In this document: positions 56,401-64,000 of the stretch, piece by piece
Position numbering within the stretch: position 1 is the first letter of the stretch
How the letters are laid out: the number at the start of each line of letters is the position of its first letter
Source of the DNA: Cynocephalus volans
Taxonomy: Eukaryota; Chordata; Mammalia; Dermoptera; Cynocephalidae
Direction of reading: 5' to 3'
DNA length: 64,000 nucleotides
NCBI RefSeq assembly: GCF_027409185.1
Contig: NC_084462.1
Location: 86,290,179-86,354,178 of the forward strand
Notes under the pieces: generated by a model
What the model saw: the letters and a program-made list of their open reading frames with translations, nothing else
What the model was told of the DNA's origin: nothing
Database searches by the model: none
Made by a program: the position numbers and the translations under genes

Positions 56401-59400
56401 TGCTGGAACCTCACGGTGAAGCGGTGATACCTAGGTTGGGCTCATTAAAAGAGACTGTCAGACCAGAGGGGGCGCTTTGTTGAGCGGACTGCCTGACCTG
56501 TCTAGAGCAGGTTTCCTGGGTTTTGTTCCTTCTGGGTAGTCCAACGTTAGTCCAACCAATCTGGGAACAACACATGCTTCTCTTGCAGCATGTTTGGTTG
56601 GAAGAGTATTGATTTATTCTCTACTGTGAGATGGTTAAGTTTTTTAACTCTTTCAAGTGAGTAGAATCTAATAGGAGATGAGCACAGGTTGTAGCTGCAG
56701 ATTTTTAGAGTTTATCCTCATTTTGCCACTTGAATTTTGTGTGGCCTTGTGGAGCTCTTCCTTTGCTAGCAAACATTTATGAAAAGCCTCCTGTGAACAA
56801 GGCACTGTGTACACATTCTCATGCATCATCTTGGTTGACCTCAGAATAACCCATGGTGTAGATGCCTGGGCAGTAAGCTGGCTTCCAAGGGTAATCTACA
56901 CAAGGTCACACAGCAAGTAAAAGGCAGAGCTGGGATTTGCGCTGAGATTTCTTTACTCTAAGTGTAATTTATGTTTCCCATAACTATCCTCTTTTGGCTT
57001 CAGTGTCCTCATTTATAAAGTATGAAGAAAAAAAACCGCTATCTTATCTTTGTAGAAGAACTTTCACTTAGAACAGTCCCCTTTGTGCTTTGCAACACTC
57101 CTGTGAGGCTGATTGAGCTGCCACGATTGCCCTTGTTTCACGGATGGGAAACCTGAGGCACAGGGTCTGGACCTGCTAACTATTTACTGCAGAACCCTGG
57201 GCACAGCACCTGATCTCCCTCAGCTCTGTGTCCTCATCTGTGAACTAGATGCTCAGAGAGCACCCATTCTTGGTTCCACTGCTTATAATCAGGAGAAAAA
57301 ATGGCAGCTTAAGGTAGAACTGTGATTCTTTCCACCATCAGTGTGATTGTCTGATGGGCAATCTGGGGCTAGACCACACCTCTTCCAAGTGATCAGAGAC
57401 CCAATACATCCAGCTGCCCTGTCCCTTGGGTTGGGACCCTCATCCTCAGGGCCACACTCATGCTCAGCTGTTTCCTCCATATTTGAGGTGACAGGGCATC
57501 CAAGGGGAAGGTTGAGGGCCTCCAGGTTAAGGAGACTTCCCAGAAGCCCCACAAAGCACTTCTGCTCACATATCATTGGCCAGGACCCACTTACATGGCC
57601 ATGCCTGGCCGTAAGGGAAGCTGGCATATGTAGTCTTTCATAGGGGCAGCAACATGCCAGCTAGTAGTTGATGCATAATCCCTAAGAAGGAAGGGGAGAA
57701 TGAATGTTGGGCAGAGAATTAGCTATTTCTGCCACACCAAGACTCCTTCCAACTCTAAAACACCTGTGGCTTGGGGATTTTCCCTGGCTCCCTGCAGGTC
57801 TCCGGGGAGTCTCTGTGATAAGAGTCTAGGCATCAGTAGCATGAGCTCGTTGGAGCTGTAGGGCTGTGCCAGGTTCAAACTGGAAGAGCCAGCTTTCTCT
57901 GTGGAGGTCTATCTGTGAAACTGTAATAACAGGACTGAACATGGGCAGGTTCACATTGGACATGCTTGATGCTAGACTCAGGACAGCCCGGCTTTAGTAA
58001 TCCCAGCCCTGTTCTACCCAGCTGAGCAGCACTGAGCATGTCTTCCTCAGTATCTTCATTTCTTCTTTTTGAAATGGAAGGATTGGACCAGGAGCTTTAT
58101 CTCTGAGGTCCCCTCCAGCACGCACATGGGGAGGCTGTGTGCTCTGTGCTCTGGGCCAAGTCACTACACCTCTCTGAGTCACCATTTCATGCATCTGTAA
58201 AATAGATATATATGTCATAGGATATTTGTGAAGCTTAAATGAGAATCTGTAAAGTATTCACCTGGCACATAAGCTGTGCTAGACACATAGAACAGCATAT
58301 AATAAGGTTCTACCATCATAATCTTATGACATGAAAAGCTTAATGCATTTTTAAAAAATCTTTGTAATGATGAATATGCTAATTATCCTGATTTGCCCAT
58401 CACATATTGTACATGGGTATTGATATTCAACTCCGTACCCCACAAACACGTATGATTATGTTTCAATAATCATAATAATAAACCTCTAAATCAAGTAACA
58501 GAGCATGTTGGCTTACAGAGCTCATATGTTCCCAAACATATTTTGCATAACTGTTCTCAAAAGAATGTCTTGAAAATGTTTTATATTTAAGTGAGATCCA
58601 CAGAAAGGAGTTGAAATAGGGCCTGAGACTGCTCTCCCCAGAGCCCTGCTTACAAGGTTGGCCTGTGATTGGCCTCTGATTTCAGGAAGGTTCCCACAAT
58701 TTCCTAGTGGGTAAAGTGGCTCACTGTACCTAAACTAAGCTGTGTAAACAATACAGTTTGCACTGAATGCCTGCTTTCCTTCTGGGAGTCTGGAATGTTG
58801 GTATCTGCTAGGCAGAGGGTGGGCACTGAGTCTCTAGTGAGCTACCCGGGTAGACAACATTTCACATGTGCTGTCAGGGTCATTGCTGGAGGAATTAAGT
58901 GTGTCCTAGATGACTTGATTGAGAGAGGACCCTTGGAAGTTTACACGTGGTTTTCTCCAGACTTCGTCCCTGTGCTTTTCCCTCTGCTGATTTTGCTGTG
59001 TGTCCTTTTGCTGTGATACATCTGAGCCATCAGTACCCGAATATGCTGAGCCCTCCTAGTAGCTCATTGAACCTAGGAATGGTCTTACGGACCCTCAACA
59101 CAGAGGACATAAAAGGAAACAAAATCGTATGTTCTGCATGATCATATAAGGGAAAAAAAAAAGACTAGAAGGAAATTCACTGAAATGTTAAAAATGGTTA
59201 CTTTAGAGCGATGAAATAAAGCTTCTCCCAGCTTCTCTGCGTTTTTCTTAATGTTGCCTTTTTAATGGCAACATTAAAAACCCTGTATTTATTTGTCTTA
59301 GAAACAACAGAAATCAGTCAATAATTGTAAGTGGAGAGTCGGGTGCTGGAAAGACAGTATCAGCTCGGTACGCCATGAGGTACTTCGCCACCGTCAGCAA

Positions 59401-62400
59401 GTCGAGCAGTAACGCACACGTGGAGGACAAGGTGCTGGCGTCCAACCCCATCACCGAGGTGTGCACCACTGCGGGAGGCAGGTGGGGAGCCGTCCGAGGC
59501 GGGCCGCGCCGACGAGGGAGGTGTGGGTCGGTTTGTTATGTGCTGTCCTTGGTAGCTCAAGTTCCCAGCCTGCAAAGACCAGAGAAGTGAGGGCAGGAGA
59601 GAGCCAGGAAGTCTGCTCTCCAGTGGGATTTGAAGGAAGTTGGGGCAGAGATGGCTGCTTCCAAGGCTCTCTTCCTCCACCTGCTGGGCTGGAAATTCTA
59701 CCATGGGATTTCAAGAGTCCCTGTTAACACTGATATCCTAGGGGAAATTTCTTCAATCACAGACATCGCTGGTACCCTGAGACCAGTGGTGATCTCCAGC
59801 CAAGTAGCATCAACTTTTATGAGCTGATTGTTAAATAATCAGGAATTTTGTGAGCTTATTGTTGAACTTTTGTAGTTTGAAATCAGTCATGGTAGAAGTA
59901 TTTACACCTTACAAATTTGCCATATATCAAGGCTCTTCCTCCTTTTCTCCCCCAAAAGCCAAGTTGTCTGTATACCACTGATGGGGGCGGGGGGGGGGCA
60001 AGGCCAACTGTGATAGCACCCAGGGGTGAGGAAGGGGCATCTGACAGGCACAGGAGAGGACCCCACAGGCCAACTCCAGCTGCCTCACAAAATGGGAAGA
60101 GGATTGATTTGGATTGATTTGGAAGCAGAGCAAATAATTAAGAACGTTAGACCCCTCTACTGCTTCTCCCTGTTTTCTCAGATCAGAATCCTAGTGAATA
60201 TTTGTCAGACCACCTGCTTTGAGCCACTGTGCCAGATGAGGTGGGAATTAATGGAAAAGAATAAGACCCAGCCCCCAAGTTTAAGACTCCTCTTACCTAA
60301 TATGAGCATATTTTAAAACTAACTAGAAACATAAAGGGAAGGAGGAAAAAAATCAGAAATACTGTGAAATTCACAGTCCAGAGTCTCACTAAATAGAATC
60401 ATAAATTACAATCCAAGATAGCAATAGAAAAGTTGTCAATAGACAGTGCCAAGTTAAACGTCCAATGGATAATTTTGTGTGGTTGTTTATTTAGAGTTTG
60501 TCTCTCCCACTAGACTTTAAGCTCCATAAAGGCAAGACCATGTCTATTTGGTTCACCTTTTCATACCGAGCACAAGGCACATAGCAGGTGCTCAGTAAAT
60601 ATATTTTGCTAGAAATCATGCTGAGCTGGGCAGGAAGCGCAGTACGTGTGCATAAGGAGGGTCCTTCAAGAAGCAGGGTGCTCAGGAGGTGGGAGGGGAC
60701 AGGCAGAAGAGAGATGCAATTCAAGAACAGAAGTAAAAAGCAAAATTCATGCTCAGAGAGTGAGAGAGATGGGAGAGAGCAGTTTTTTTGGCTGAGGGGA
60801 AAGTTTGAGGAGGGAAAAGTAGTAAGGGGCAAGAACAGAAATAAAGGTTGGATGAAGGATGTGGACTTTTAATTGAGCATCTATAGTACTTGGGGCCTGG
60901 AGGAGTTGAGGCAGTTTATGTTATCTCATTTACTCCTGCCAACTCTGTAAGTGCTTGCATCTGTTCAGGCTGCTATACCCATGTACTGTCAACCAGGTGG
61001 CTTATAAATAACCAAAATTTATTTGTCACAGTTCTGGAGGCCAGAAGTCTGAGATCAGCGTGCTAGCATGGTCAGGTTCTGGGGAGGGCTCTCTCCTGGG
61101 TCTCAGATGGGTCTCAGACTGCCATCTTCTCACTGTTCCCTCACATGGCAGAAAAAGAGCAAGAGGGCTCTCTGGGGTCCCTTTTATACGGGCAGTAAAA
61201 TCTTATTCATGAGGTCTCCACCCTCATGACCTAATTATTTCCTAAAGGCCCCACCTCCTAATACCAACGCATAAGGTTAGGATTTCAACATATGGATTTG
61301 GGGGGACACAAGCATTCAGTCCATATGAGTAAGATGCACCTTATTCCCATATTACAGATAGAAGAATTGAGACTTGGAAAGATGAAATAACATACAGCAT
61401 TACACAGATAGCAAAAATGGAATCCAGGGCCATGAAACATCAGTACTTGTGCTCTTTCTGATCCTACACAGTGTCTCTCAGCGAGACTTAGGAGAGCCTT
61501 GGATGGCAGGCTTGGGATATGTCATGTCCCTGTAAGGCTTGGGCTGCTTTCCTCTTTCCCCGGCCCAGACCTCCTTCTGCTGATCACACCTTCCCCCAAT
61601 ACACAGGATTGGATTTTACTAAAATCTGCTCCAATAATTTTGATGCAAAGATCTTTTAATATTGTGATTTCAAGTGAGTCTTATGTTTTGTAGGCTGTTG
61701 GAAATGCCAAGACCACCCGCAATGACAACAGTAGTCGCTTTGGGAAATACACAGAAATCAGTTTTGATGAGAGAAATCAAATTATAGGAGCCAACATGAG
61801 AACTTACCTCCTGGAAAAATCCAGAGTCGTCTTTCAAGTAAGGATAAAAGTATTAGTTAAATTTCCTTTTCTCCAACTTTTAAAGCATTGTTTACATTTA
61901 TATACTCATTAATCGACCTACGTTGTTCCATGACTTAAAGAATAGAGTTTTCCCACCTTTCTTTTGCACTTTGGATTCTTTTCTTTTCTGTTTATTAAAA
62001 ACAAAAATTGATGGATAGGTGCAATATCAGTGGAGTTATATGATTGAGGGGAAAAGTTAAGACTTTTTAATTTGGGACACTTAAAAAATCATCATAGTTT
62101 AAAAATCAAGTTTATCTTTACAGAACACAAAAACTGCAACAGACAAAACTGCTAGACTGACTTTCCTATCAGGAAGGGAATGGGATTAGAACTAGTGGGG
62201 GATGGGGGGAAAAGAAAGTCTCTTCTGTCAAGAAAATGGAGAAAATTCTCATAGTTTTGGCCCAGGAGGTGAGCAACTGTAAGCCTTGTATTGTGGGGAG
62301 TTTCTTAAAAATCAACTAGTATGAATTACATCATTCCCATTTCATAGAATGTTTTCACTTAATAACGTTTTCCCTGGGGTCATTATTTGGAGGATGATCT

Positions 62401-62662
62401 CAGGTCACCCATTTCTTTGTTGAGAGGAAGGGTCCAGGTGTGAGCTGGCCATAAATATCAGTGTCCATGCTAGCAGAATTGTCCATCTGCATTAGCTGTC
62501 TAGGGCCCTCTAGTGAAAAACCTGGGATTTTCACTTGTAATGGGTTGGTGTACTTATGGGGGCTTTTCTTTATTTTACAGTCGGAAAACGAACGAAATTA
62601 CCACATTTTCTATCAGCTTTGTGCATCTGCACAGCAGTCGGAATTTAAACATCTTAAATTGG
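41429..62662 (+). CDS. MYO5C: Myosin Vc (unconventional myosin-Vc), N-terminal 7 coding exons, 3' partial
   Basis: MYO5C is the class V actin motor of epithelial and glandular cells, linked to secretory granules and recycling compartments. Exons are 41429-41455, 52352-52462, 55552-55717, 56221-56365, 59302-59458, 61694-61837 and 62581-62662. Their phases chain without error for 277 codons. The product starts [17 protein letters not shown], has an SH3-like N-terminal subdomain (residues ~10-60), the P-loop GESGAGKT at residues 161-168 and switch [10 protein letters not shown] at about 212-220. It is assigned to MYO5C from remembered residues ([39 protein letters not shown]). It lies 16 kb downstream of the MYO5A stop, same strand. 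The rest of the motor, lever and tail are beyond the window. Residue 5 is Lys, where I recall Glu in human. Confidence 0.96.
42372..42533 (-). mobile_element. CYN-type SINE dimer
   Basis: Same dimer class as 9483-9670. On the minus strand it reads GGGCCGGCCCGTGGCTCACT to CCCCTTACCGGTCATCTTTT. It is flanked by GACCCATCTCTTTTCT (42356-42371) and GACCCATCTCCTTTCT (42534-42549), one mismatch, indicating a fairly recent insertion. Confidence 0.93.
42625..43070 (+). repeat. LINE-2 3' end
   Basis: CTGGCCATTCTCTACTTAAA, CTTCCTGCCCCCTGCCTCCC, TGCCTTGGCACACGGAGCTC, CCATTGACCAGGAGCTTCTA and a TGAATGAATG tail follow the L2 3'-end layout. Confidence 0.75.
44083..44260 (+). repeat. MIR SINE
   Basis: CCTAGTTCTGCTCCTTACTA, then GGCAAGGTACTTAACCTCTC, TTTCCACACCTGTAAAACT and CATAAGGATTAAATAATCTG: core and 3' region of MIR. 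Confidence 0.85.
45016..46436 (-). mobile_element. Composite non-coding retroposon: L1-like 5' leader, ~100-bp tandem repeats, A-rich tail
   Basis: 1.42 kb with 14-bp direct repeats AGGACAAGGCTCTT at 45002-45015 and 46437-46450. On the minus strand it starts CTGGCTTCCGGTCAAGATGG, an L1-type 5' end, and runs ~1 kb through L1-5'UTR-like sequence (CACAGGAAGTTCCCTCATTT). It then enters ~300 bp of GC-rich units of about 100 bp, followed by a pyrimidine-rich stretch and an A-rich end (TAATAAATAAATAAAC-like). No ORF1/ORF2 was seen. Target duplication plus A-rich 3' end show it moved as an L1-dependent unit. A deleted L1 or an SVA-like composite are both possible. Confidence 0.72.
45146..45445. repeat. 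VNTR-like ~100-bp tandem units inside the composite element
   Basis: Three recurring boundaries are seen on the + strand: GGGTGCAGATGTCATGGGGC, GGTTGCTAGTGTTGGGGGCA and GGTTGCAGGTGTTGGGGGGC. They are followed by TGTGGCTGAAGCCC, TGGCCAAGGCCC and CGGCAGAGGCCC. Units are about 100, 102 and 54 bp plus a partial one. Confidence 0.75.
46451..47656. other. Intron 1 stretch without recognised content
   Basis: Moderately GC-rich, G-rich on the + strand. Several open frames appear on both strands but none looks protein-like. No repeat was identified. Confidence 0.6.
47657..48106 (+). repeat. LTR-like dispersed repeat, copy 2 (unclassified)
   Basis: Homologous to 24177-24680: CAGACTGGGTCACAGATCCC, CCAGGCTGGGTCACCAGGCC and GATCCTGGGAGCCATTGACA match copy 1. 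AAATAAATTAGACAATAGCC may be its poly(A) region and GGGGTCCTGACCATTTTCC its end. Starts TGTAGGAT and ends ...CCTACA. Confidence 0.55.
48957..49102 (+). mobile_element. CYN-type SINE, GC-rich subfamily with shortened second unit
   Basis: Perfect 15-bp target duplication AAAAAGAAGTCTGAC (48942-48956, 49103-49117). It reads TGGGCCGACCCCGTGGCGCA, CGCCGCGGGTTCGGATCCCA, then a short second unit CTCACTGGCTGAGTGCTGGT joined to CACGAAAAAGAC and ~20 A. The perfect duplication and long A tail mark a young insertion. Confidence 0.94.
49640..50540 (-). repeat. Old L1 3' region, antisense, interrupted by a SINE
   Basis: AAATTTACAGTGAGCATCTG, GTAACTGCTACTCTGAATTT, TTACTCAGCATAGTGCTTTG and, after the SINE, TTAATGGACATCTAGTCTGT and CATTATGAATAAAATTCTAT follow antisense L1M 3' sequence. 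Confidence 0.65.
50305..50404 (-). mobile_element. CYN-type SINE monomer
   Basis: TTTTGTTTTTTGGGTCTTTT, GGCAGCTCACTGGTACAGAT, GGACCTTGGTGTTATCAGCA and CTGAGCTAACTGGCCATCCC: one reverse unit. It sits inside the older L1 fragment. Confidence 0.78.
51340..51515 (-). repeat. MaLR-like LTR fragment, reverse
   Basis: TTGTAAGGACACTAGTCCTA, TATGACCTCATTTAACCTCA, ATTACCTCCTAAAGACCCAA and GAGGACACAATTTAGTCCAT follow the antisense of the same LTR group as 60955-61330. Confidence 0.72.
52029..52220 (-). mobile_element. CYN-type SINE dimer, GC-rich subfamily (full second unit)
   Basis: Perfect 16-bp duplication AGATAACAGTATTTCT (52013-52028, 52221-52236). Minus strand: GGGCCGGCCCCGTGGCGCAC, CCGCGGGTTCGGATCC, CACTGGCTGAGCGCGGTGCG, CCAAGGGTTGCGATCCCCTT, then oligo(A). 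Ends 131 bp before the MYO5C exon 2 acceptor. Confidence 0.95.
52352..52462 (+). CDS. MYO5C: MYO5C coding exon 2: SH3-like N-terminal subdomain
   Basis: 111 nt, 37 codons, [20 protein letters not shown] to LQLLLEDGT, bounded by CTGTTGGTCAG and GTGAGG. The (R/V)VWIPD...VW..AE pattern is the conserved start of class V and II motor domains. Confidence 0.96.
52850..52945. repeat. Polypurine tract
   Basis: About 95 nt almost wholly A and G on the + strand, for example GGGAGAGGGAGGGGTGGGAGG. The minus-strand open frames rich in Pro, Ser, Leu and Phe here come from this bias. Confidence 0.8.
53480..53590 (+). repeat. MIR fragment
   Basis: TCTAGAGTTAGATTGTCTGG, ACCGAAATCCTGGTACTGCC and ACTTGCTACATCTGTGACAG match the 5' and core part of MIR. 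Confidence 0.75.
54370..54545 (+). repeat. MIR fragment
   Basis: GTGATAGTGAAAGCACAGGC, TTCAGAGCCATATCCGTG and GAACCTGTCTCATAACTGTT, then AAGATTAAATGAAACAATC: a diverged MIR. Confidence 0.75.
55552..55717 (+). CDS. MYO5C: MYO5C coding exon 3: motor N-terminus ([20 protein letters not shown])
   Basis: 166 nt: 55 codons from [20 protein letters not shown] to SKLIYTYS and one base of Gly. The acceptor TTTGTCCACAG, donor GTAAGG. Contains [19 protein letters not shown], the hallmark (N/E)DLT.LSYL.EP motor motif. Confidence 0.97.
55718..56220 (+). other. MYO5C intron 3, 0.5 kb
   Basis: Short GT-AG intron. No repeat or other feature was recognised, apart from a possible old MIR-like piece at 56060-56130. 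Confidence 0.8.
56221..56365 (+). CDS. MYO5C: MYO5C coding exon 4: motor domain ([20 protein letters not shown])
   Basis: 145 nt. Completes Gly, then [19 protein letters not shown] through [19 protein letters not shown] and two bases of Arg. (L/V)A(V/M)NPYK.LPIY and DPHIFA(V/I)AE(E/D)AY are conserved across myosin motors. Acceptor CTTTCCTCAG, donor GTAGCT. Confidence 0.97.
58125..58310 (+). repeat. MIR SINE
   Basis: GGGCCAAGTCACTACACCTC, TCTGAGTCACCATTTCATGC, ATCTGTAAAATAGATA and ATTTGTGAAGCTTAAATGAG follow the MIR core and tail. Confidence 0.83.
59248..59281. repeat. Short inverted repeat before the exon 5 acceptor
   Basis: TTAATGTTGCCTTTTTAATGGCAACATTAA: two arms of TTAATGTTGCC/GGCAACATTAA, 11 bp each with an ~8-nt loop, ending about 20 nt before the polypyrimidine/AG of exon 5. 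Confidence 0.85.
59302..59458 (+). CDS. MYO5C: MYO5C coding exon 5: ATP-binding P-loop
   Basis: 157 nt: completes Arg, then [20 protein letters not shown] to [11 protein letters not shown]. The Walker A/P-loop GESGAGKT is at 59333-59356 (residues 161-168) and binds the ATP phosphates. ASNPITEA(V/F)GNAKT continues into the next exon. Acceptor TTTGTCTTAG; donor GTGTGC is weak. A GTAAGT match also lies inside the exon at 59327-59332. Confidence 0.97.
60490..60605 (+). repeat. LINE-2 3' end
   Basis: TCCCACTAGACTTTAAGCTC, CATAAAGGCAAGACCATGTC and GGCACATAGCAGGTGCTCAG then TAAATATAT: the standard L2 terminus. Confidence 0.85.
60955..61330 (-). repeat. MaLR-like LTR, reverse orientation
   Basis: GTTCAGGCTGCTATACCCAT, ATTTATTTGTCACAGTTCTG, GAGGCCAGAAGTCTGAGATC, CTCATGACCTAATTATTTCC and GGATTTCAACATATGGATTT, ending ACACAAGCATTCAGTCCATA. 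Nearly full length; subfamily not determined. Confidence 0.78.
61694..61837 (+). CDS. MYO5C: MYO5C coding exon 6: switch I
   Basis: 144 nt, 48 codons, [20 protein letters not shown] to [10 protein letters not shown], in phase 0 on both sides. Switch [10 protein letters not shown] (61721-61747) contacts the nucleotide phosphates and Mg2+. The YLLEKSRVV motif is typical of myosin motors. Acceptor TTTTGTAG, donor GTAAGG. The [10 protein letters not shown] stretch has Arg, as in MYO5A, where I recall Ser in human MYO5C. Confidence 0.97.
61838..62580 (+). other. MYO5C intron 6, 0.74 kb
   Basis: GT-AG intron ending TTTATTTTACAG. No repeat or other feature was recognised. Confidence 0.85.
62581..62662 (+). 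CDS. MYO5C: MYO5C coding exon 7: motor domain ([20 protein letters not shown])
   Basis: 82 nt: [17 protein letters not shown] to EFKHLKL plus the first base of the next Gly codon, donor GTATGT. ERN(Y/F)HIFYQL is conserved in every myosin motor. [11 protein letters not shown] separates MYO5C from MYO5A (AKLPEFKML). The next exon is not in the window. Confidence 0.97.
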
Positions 62663-62727
62663 GTATGTGATGGATGGTGTGTGGAAGGGTTTCCTTTTCT
62701 GTAGGGGTTTCAATTCTAGGTTCATTT

Positions 62728-62912
62728 TTTTTTTTTTTTTTTTGTCTTTTTTGTGACCGGTAAGGGGATCGCAACCCTTGGCTTGGTGTCGCCCGCACCG
62801 CGCTCAGCCAGTGAGCGCACTGACCAGCCCTATATAGGATCCGAACCTGCGACGGGAGCGCCGCTGCGCTCCCAAGCACTGCACTCTCCCGAGTGCTCCA
62901 CGGGGCCGGCCC
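62728..62912 (-). mobile_element. CYN-type SINE dimer, GC-rich subfamily
   Basis: Starts 65 nt after exon 7. Minus strand: GGGCCGGCCCCGTGGAGCAC, B box GGTTCGGATCC, second unit with GCGGTGCGGGCGACACCAAG, ends ACCGGTCACAAAAAAGAC and oligo(A). Flanks TCTAGGTTCATTT (62715-62727) and TCTAGGTTAATTT (62913-62925), one mismatch. Confidence 0.94.
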
Positions 62913-63774
62913 TCTAGGTTAATTTCTTATTATAGTAATACAACTTTTAAAAGTATTCTGTCCAAAGACATAAGTTCCTTTGGTTTCAGAGGTGGAATCT
63001 AACCAAGGAGATGTATTAGGTGGGGGCCGGGCAGTGATTCCAGGGAGTGGGGGTCTCTTCAGTCCCAGGGTTCTTACAAAGCTCATTGAGTGACTATGGT
63101 TATTCAGCCAGAACCACTTGGATGAGGCCTCCTGACAACTGGAACTTACTGCTGTAAGACCCCAAAGTTTCCTTTTTATGTGAACATCCTTAGGTAGTTG
63201 TTTTTCTAAAATGTATGATATATTTCCCTGTCTTCTTAAACAAAGCACCTCTATCATAATTTGAAATTCCATGGTGACTCAGGGTCATTCATTATTTGTA
63301 GTATAATTAATCATACTACAAGGATGGCTAAGGTGTAGAGCTATTTGTCTTTAAGCACAAATAACCCAAACCCTGTGCTGTCACAGCTCTCCTGTCTTGG
63401 TTGTTTGTGCCGTGCTGGTGGATGAGAATTATCAGAGGTGACTTCTAGTGTGTTGGAGTTGAACTCACACTCTAATTCTGGAGAAGTTCCTTGCTCTCTT
63501 GGAATCTAAGTTTCTGCAGATTTCACATGAAGACACTATCTATGCCTTGTCTGCCAAACAGAATGTGAATAGTGAATGTGTAGAAGGACTTTCTGTTGGG
63601 TTCTCTACTGTTTAAATACTAGATGTACATATGGCCATTATCTTGATTGTGGTGCTAGTTTTATAAGGGTATACATATGTCAAAACAAATTGTGCATCTT
63701 AAATGTATGCATTTACTATACATTCAATAAACCTCATTAAATCTATATAAAAATGCTAAGTACAGGAAGAAAAA

Positions 63775-63965
63775 CCATGAGCTTTAGAGTCAGGCCTGTG
63801 TTTAAATGCTTGCCCTATCATCAGCCATGGGACCTTGAGCAGGTCCCATTCACTTCCCTGAGCCTCAGCTCCTGCATCTGTGACACAGAATTCAAAGGGA
63901 TAAAAATGGAATAACATGTGTAAAGTGCTTGACCTAGCTCAGTAACTGTGAACTTTCCTTCTTCT
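63775..63965 (+). repeat. MIR SINE
   Basis: ATGAGCTTTAGAGTCAGGCC, CATGGGACCTTGAGCAGGTC, CCCTGAGCCTCAGCTCCTGC and ATAACATGTGTAAAGTGCTT: a nearly complete sense MIR. Confidence 0.87.
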
Positions 63966-64000
63966 GATAAACATGTACGTCCAAATTTCTGTGTTACAGA

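Larger units (their letters stand above)
56366..59301 (+). other. MYO5C intron 4, 2.9 kb
   Basis: Contains MIR-like pieces around 56760-56950 and 58013-58310. No SINE, LTR or gene was recognised. An inverted repeat CTTAATGTTGCCTTTTTAAT / GGCAACATTAAAAA sits 30-60 nt before the acceptor. Confidence 0.8.
59459..61693 (+). other. MYO5C intron 5, 2.2 kb
   Basis: Contains an L2 3' end (60490-60605) and a reverse MaLR-like LTR (60955-61330). A 9-nt G run is at 59989-59997. Open frames around 59.4-59.9 kb are read-through from exon 5 and are not coding. Confidence 0.82.
62663..64000 (+). other. MYO5C intron 7, 5' part
   Basis: Holds a CYN dimer (62728-62912) and a MIR (63775-63965). The rest, including the last bases, shows no exon; the expected next codon needs G after the acceptor, while the terminal TTACAG is followed by A. 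Confidence 0.85.

Noticed and set aside
9520..62912. Possible functional tRNA-Ile genes
   Set aside because: All tRNA-like units carry diverged stems, lie in dimers with oligo(A) and target duplications, and are SINEs.
63988..64000. TTACAG at the window end as the next MYO5C acceptor
   Set aside because: The split Gly codon requires G as the first exon base; the base present is A.
1..64000. CRISPR array, operon or bacterial defence system
   Set aside because: No regularly spaced repeats with unique spacers and no prokaryotic gene layout; the DNA is mammalian.

Overview
The window is vertebrate nuclear DNA: GT-AG introns, interspersed LINEs, SINEs and LTRs, and a CpG-island promoter. It is almost certainly mammalian. 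Conceptual joining of exons on the + strand gives the last ~533 codons of myosin Va (MYO5A) from 172 to 25311. It then gives the first ~277 codons of its paralogue myosin Vc (MYO5C), from 41429 to 62662. The two lie head-to-tail, the same neighbour order as on human chromosome 15. Both genes run off the window: MYO5A lacks its motor, IQ motifs and most of its coiled coil, and MYO5C lacks everything after the first third of its motor.

The species is suggested by the young SINEs. Eleven tRNA-Ile-like monomers and dimers that end directly in oligo(A) were found, several with 15-16 bp target-site duplications. No Alu, B1/B2, VES or ERE element was seen. This matches the CYN SINEs of colugos (Dermoptera, Galeopterus/Cynocephalus), so I infer a colugo; this is an inference from repeats, not a database result.

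Layout. 1-25311: eleven MYO5A coding exons. They include the 25-codon alternative exon F (2719-2793), the melanophilin-binding exon of the melanocyte isoform, and eight exons of the globular tail. One intron has a GC-AG boundary (donor at 10086), and a SINE has inserted 13 bp inside it, duplicating the donor. 25312 to about 31840: a ~6.5 kb MYO5A 3'UTR with several AATAAA signals and a MER2/Tigger DNA transposon. About 31.84-41.0 kb: intergenic, mostly degraded L1 in both orientations, one copy carrying a nested LTR. 41.0-42.05 kb: CpG island with the MYO5C promoter, a possible four-codon uORF over a YY1-like site, and coding exon 1. 41456-52351: 10.9 kb first intron holding an unusual 1.4 kb composite retroposon (L1-like 5' leader, ~100 bp tandem repeats, A-rich tail, 14 bp target-site duplication) and an LTR-like repeat related to one in MYO5A. 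52352-62662: MYO5C exons 2-7, encoding the SH3-like N-terminus, P-loop and switch I.

Together the genes encode two class V actin motors. MYO5A carries melanosomes and neuronal/ER cargo, and its exon F and tail here are cargo-binding parts. MYO5C acts in epithelial and glandular secretory and recycling traffic. No frameshift or stop interrupts either reading frame in the exons seen. No bacterial-style system (operon, CRISPR, toxin-antitoxin) is present. The most novel-looking signals are mobile-element ones: the SVA-like composite element, a deletion-defined SINE subfamily, and the SINE-duplicated GC splice donor.
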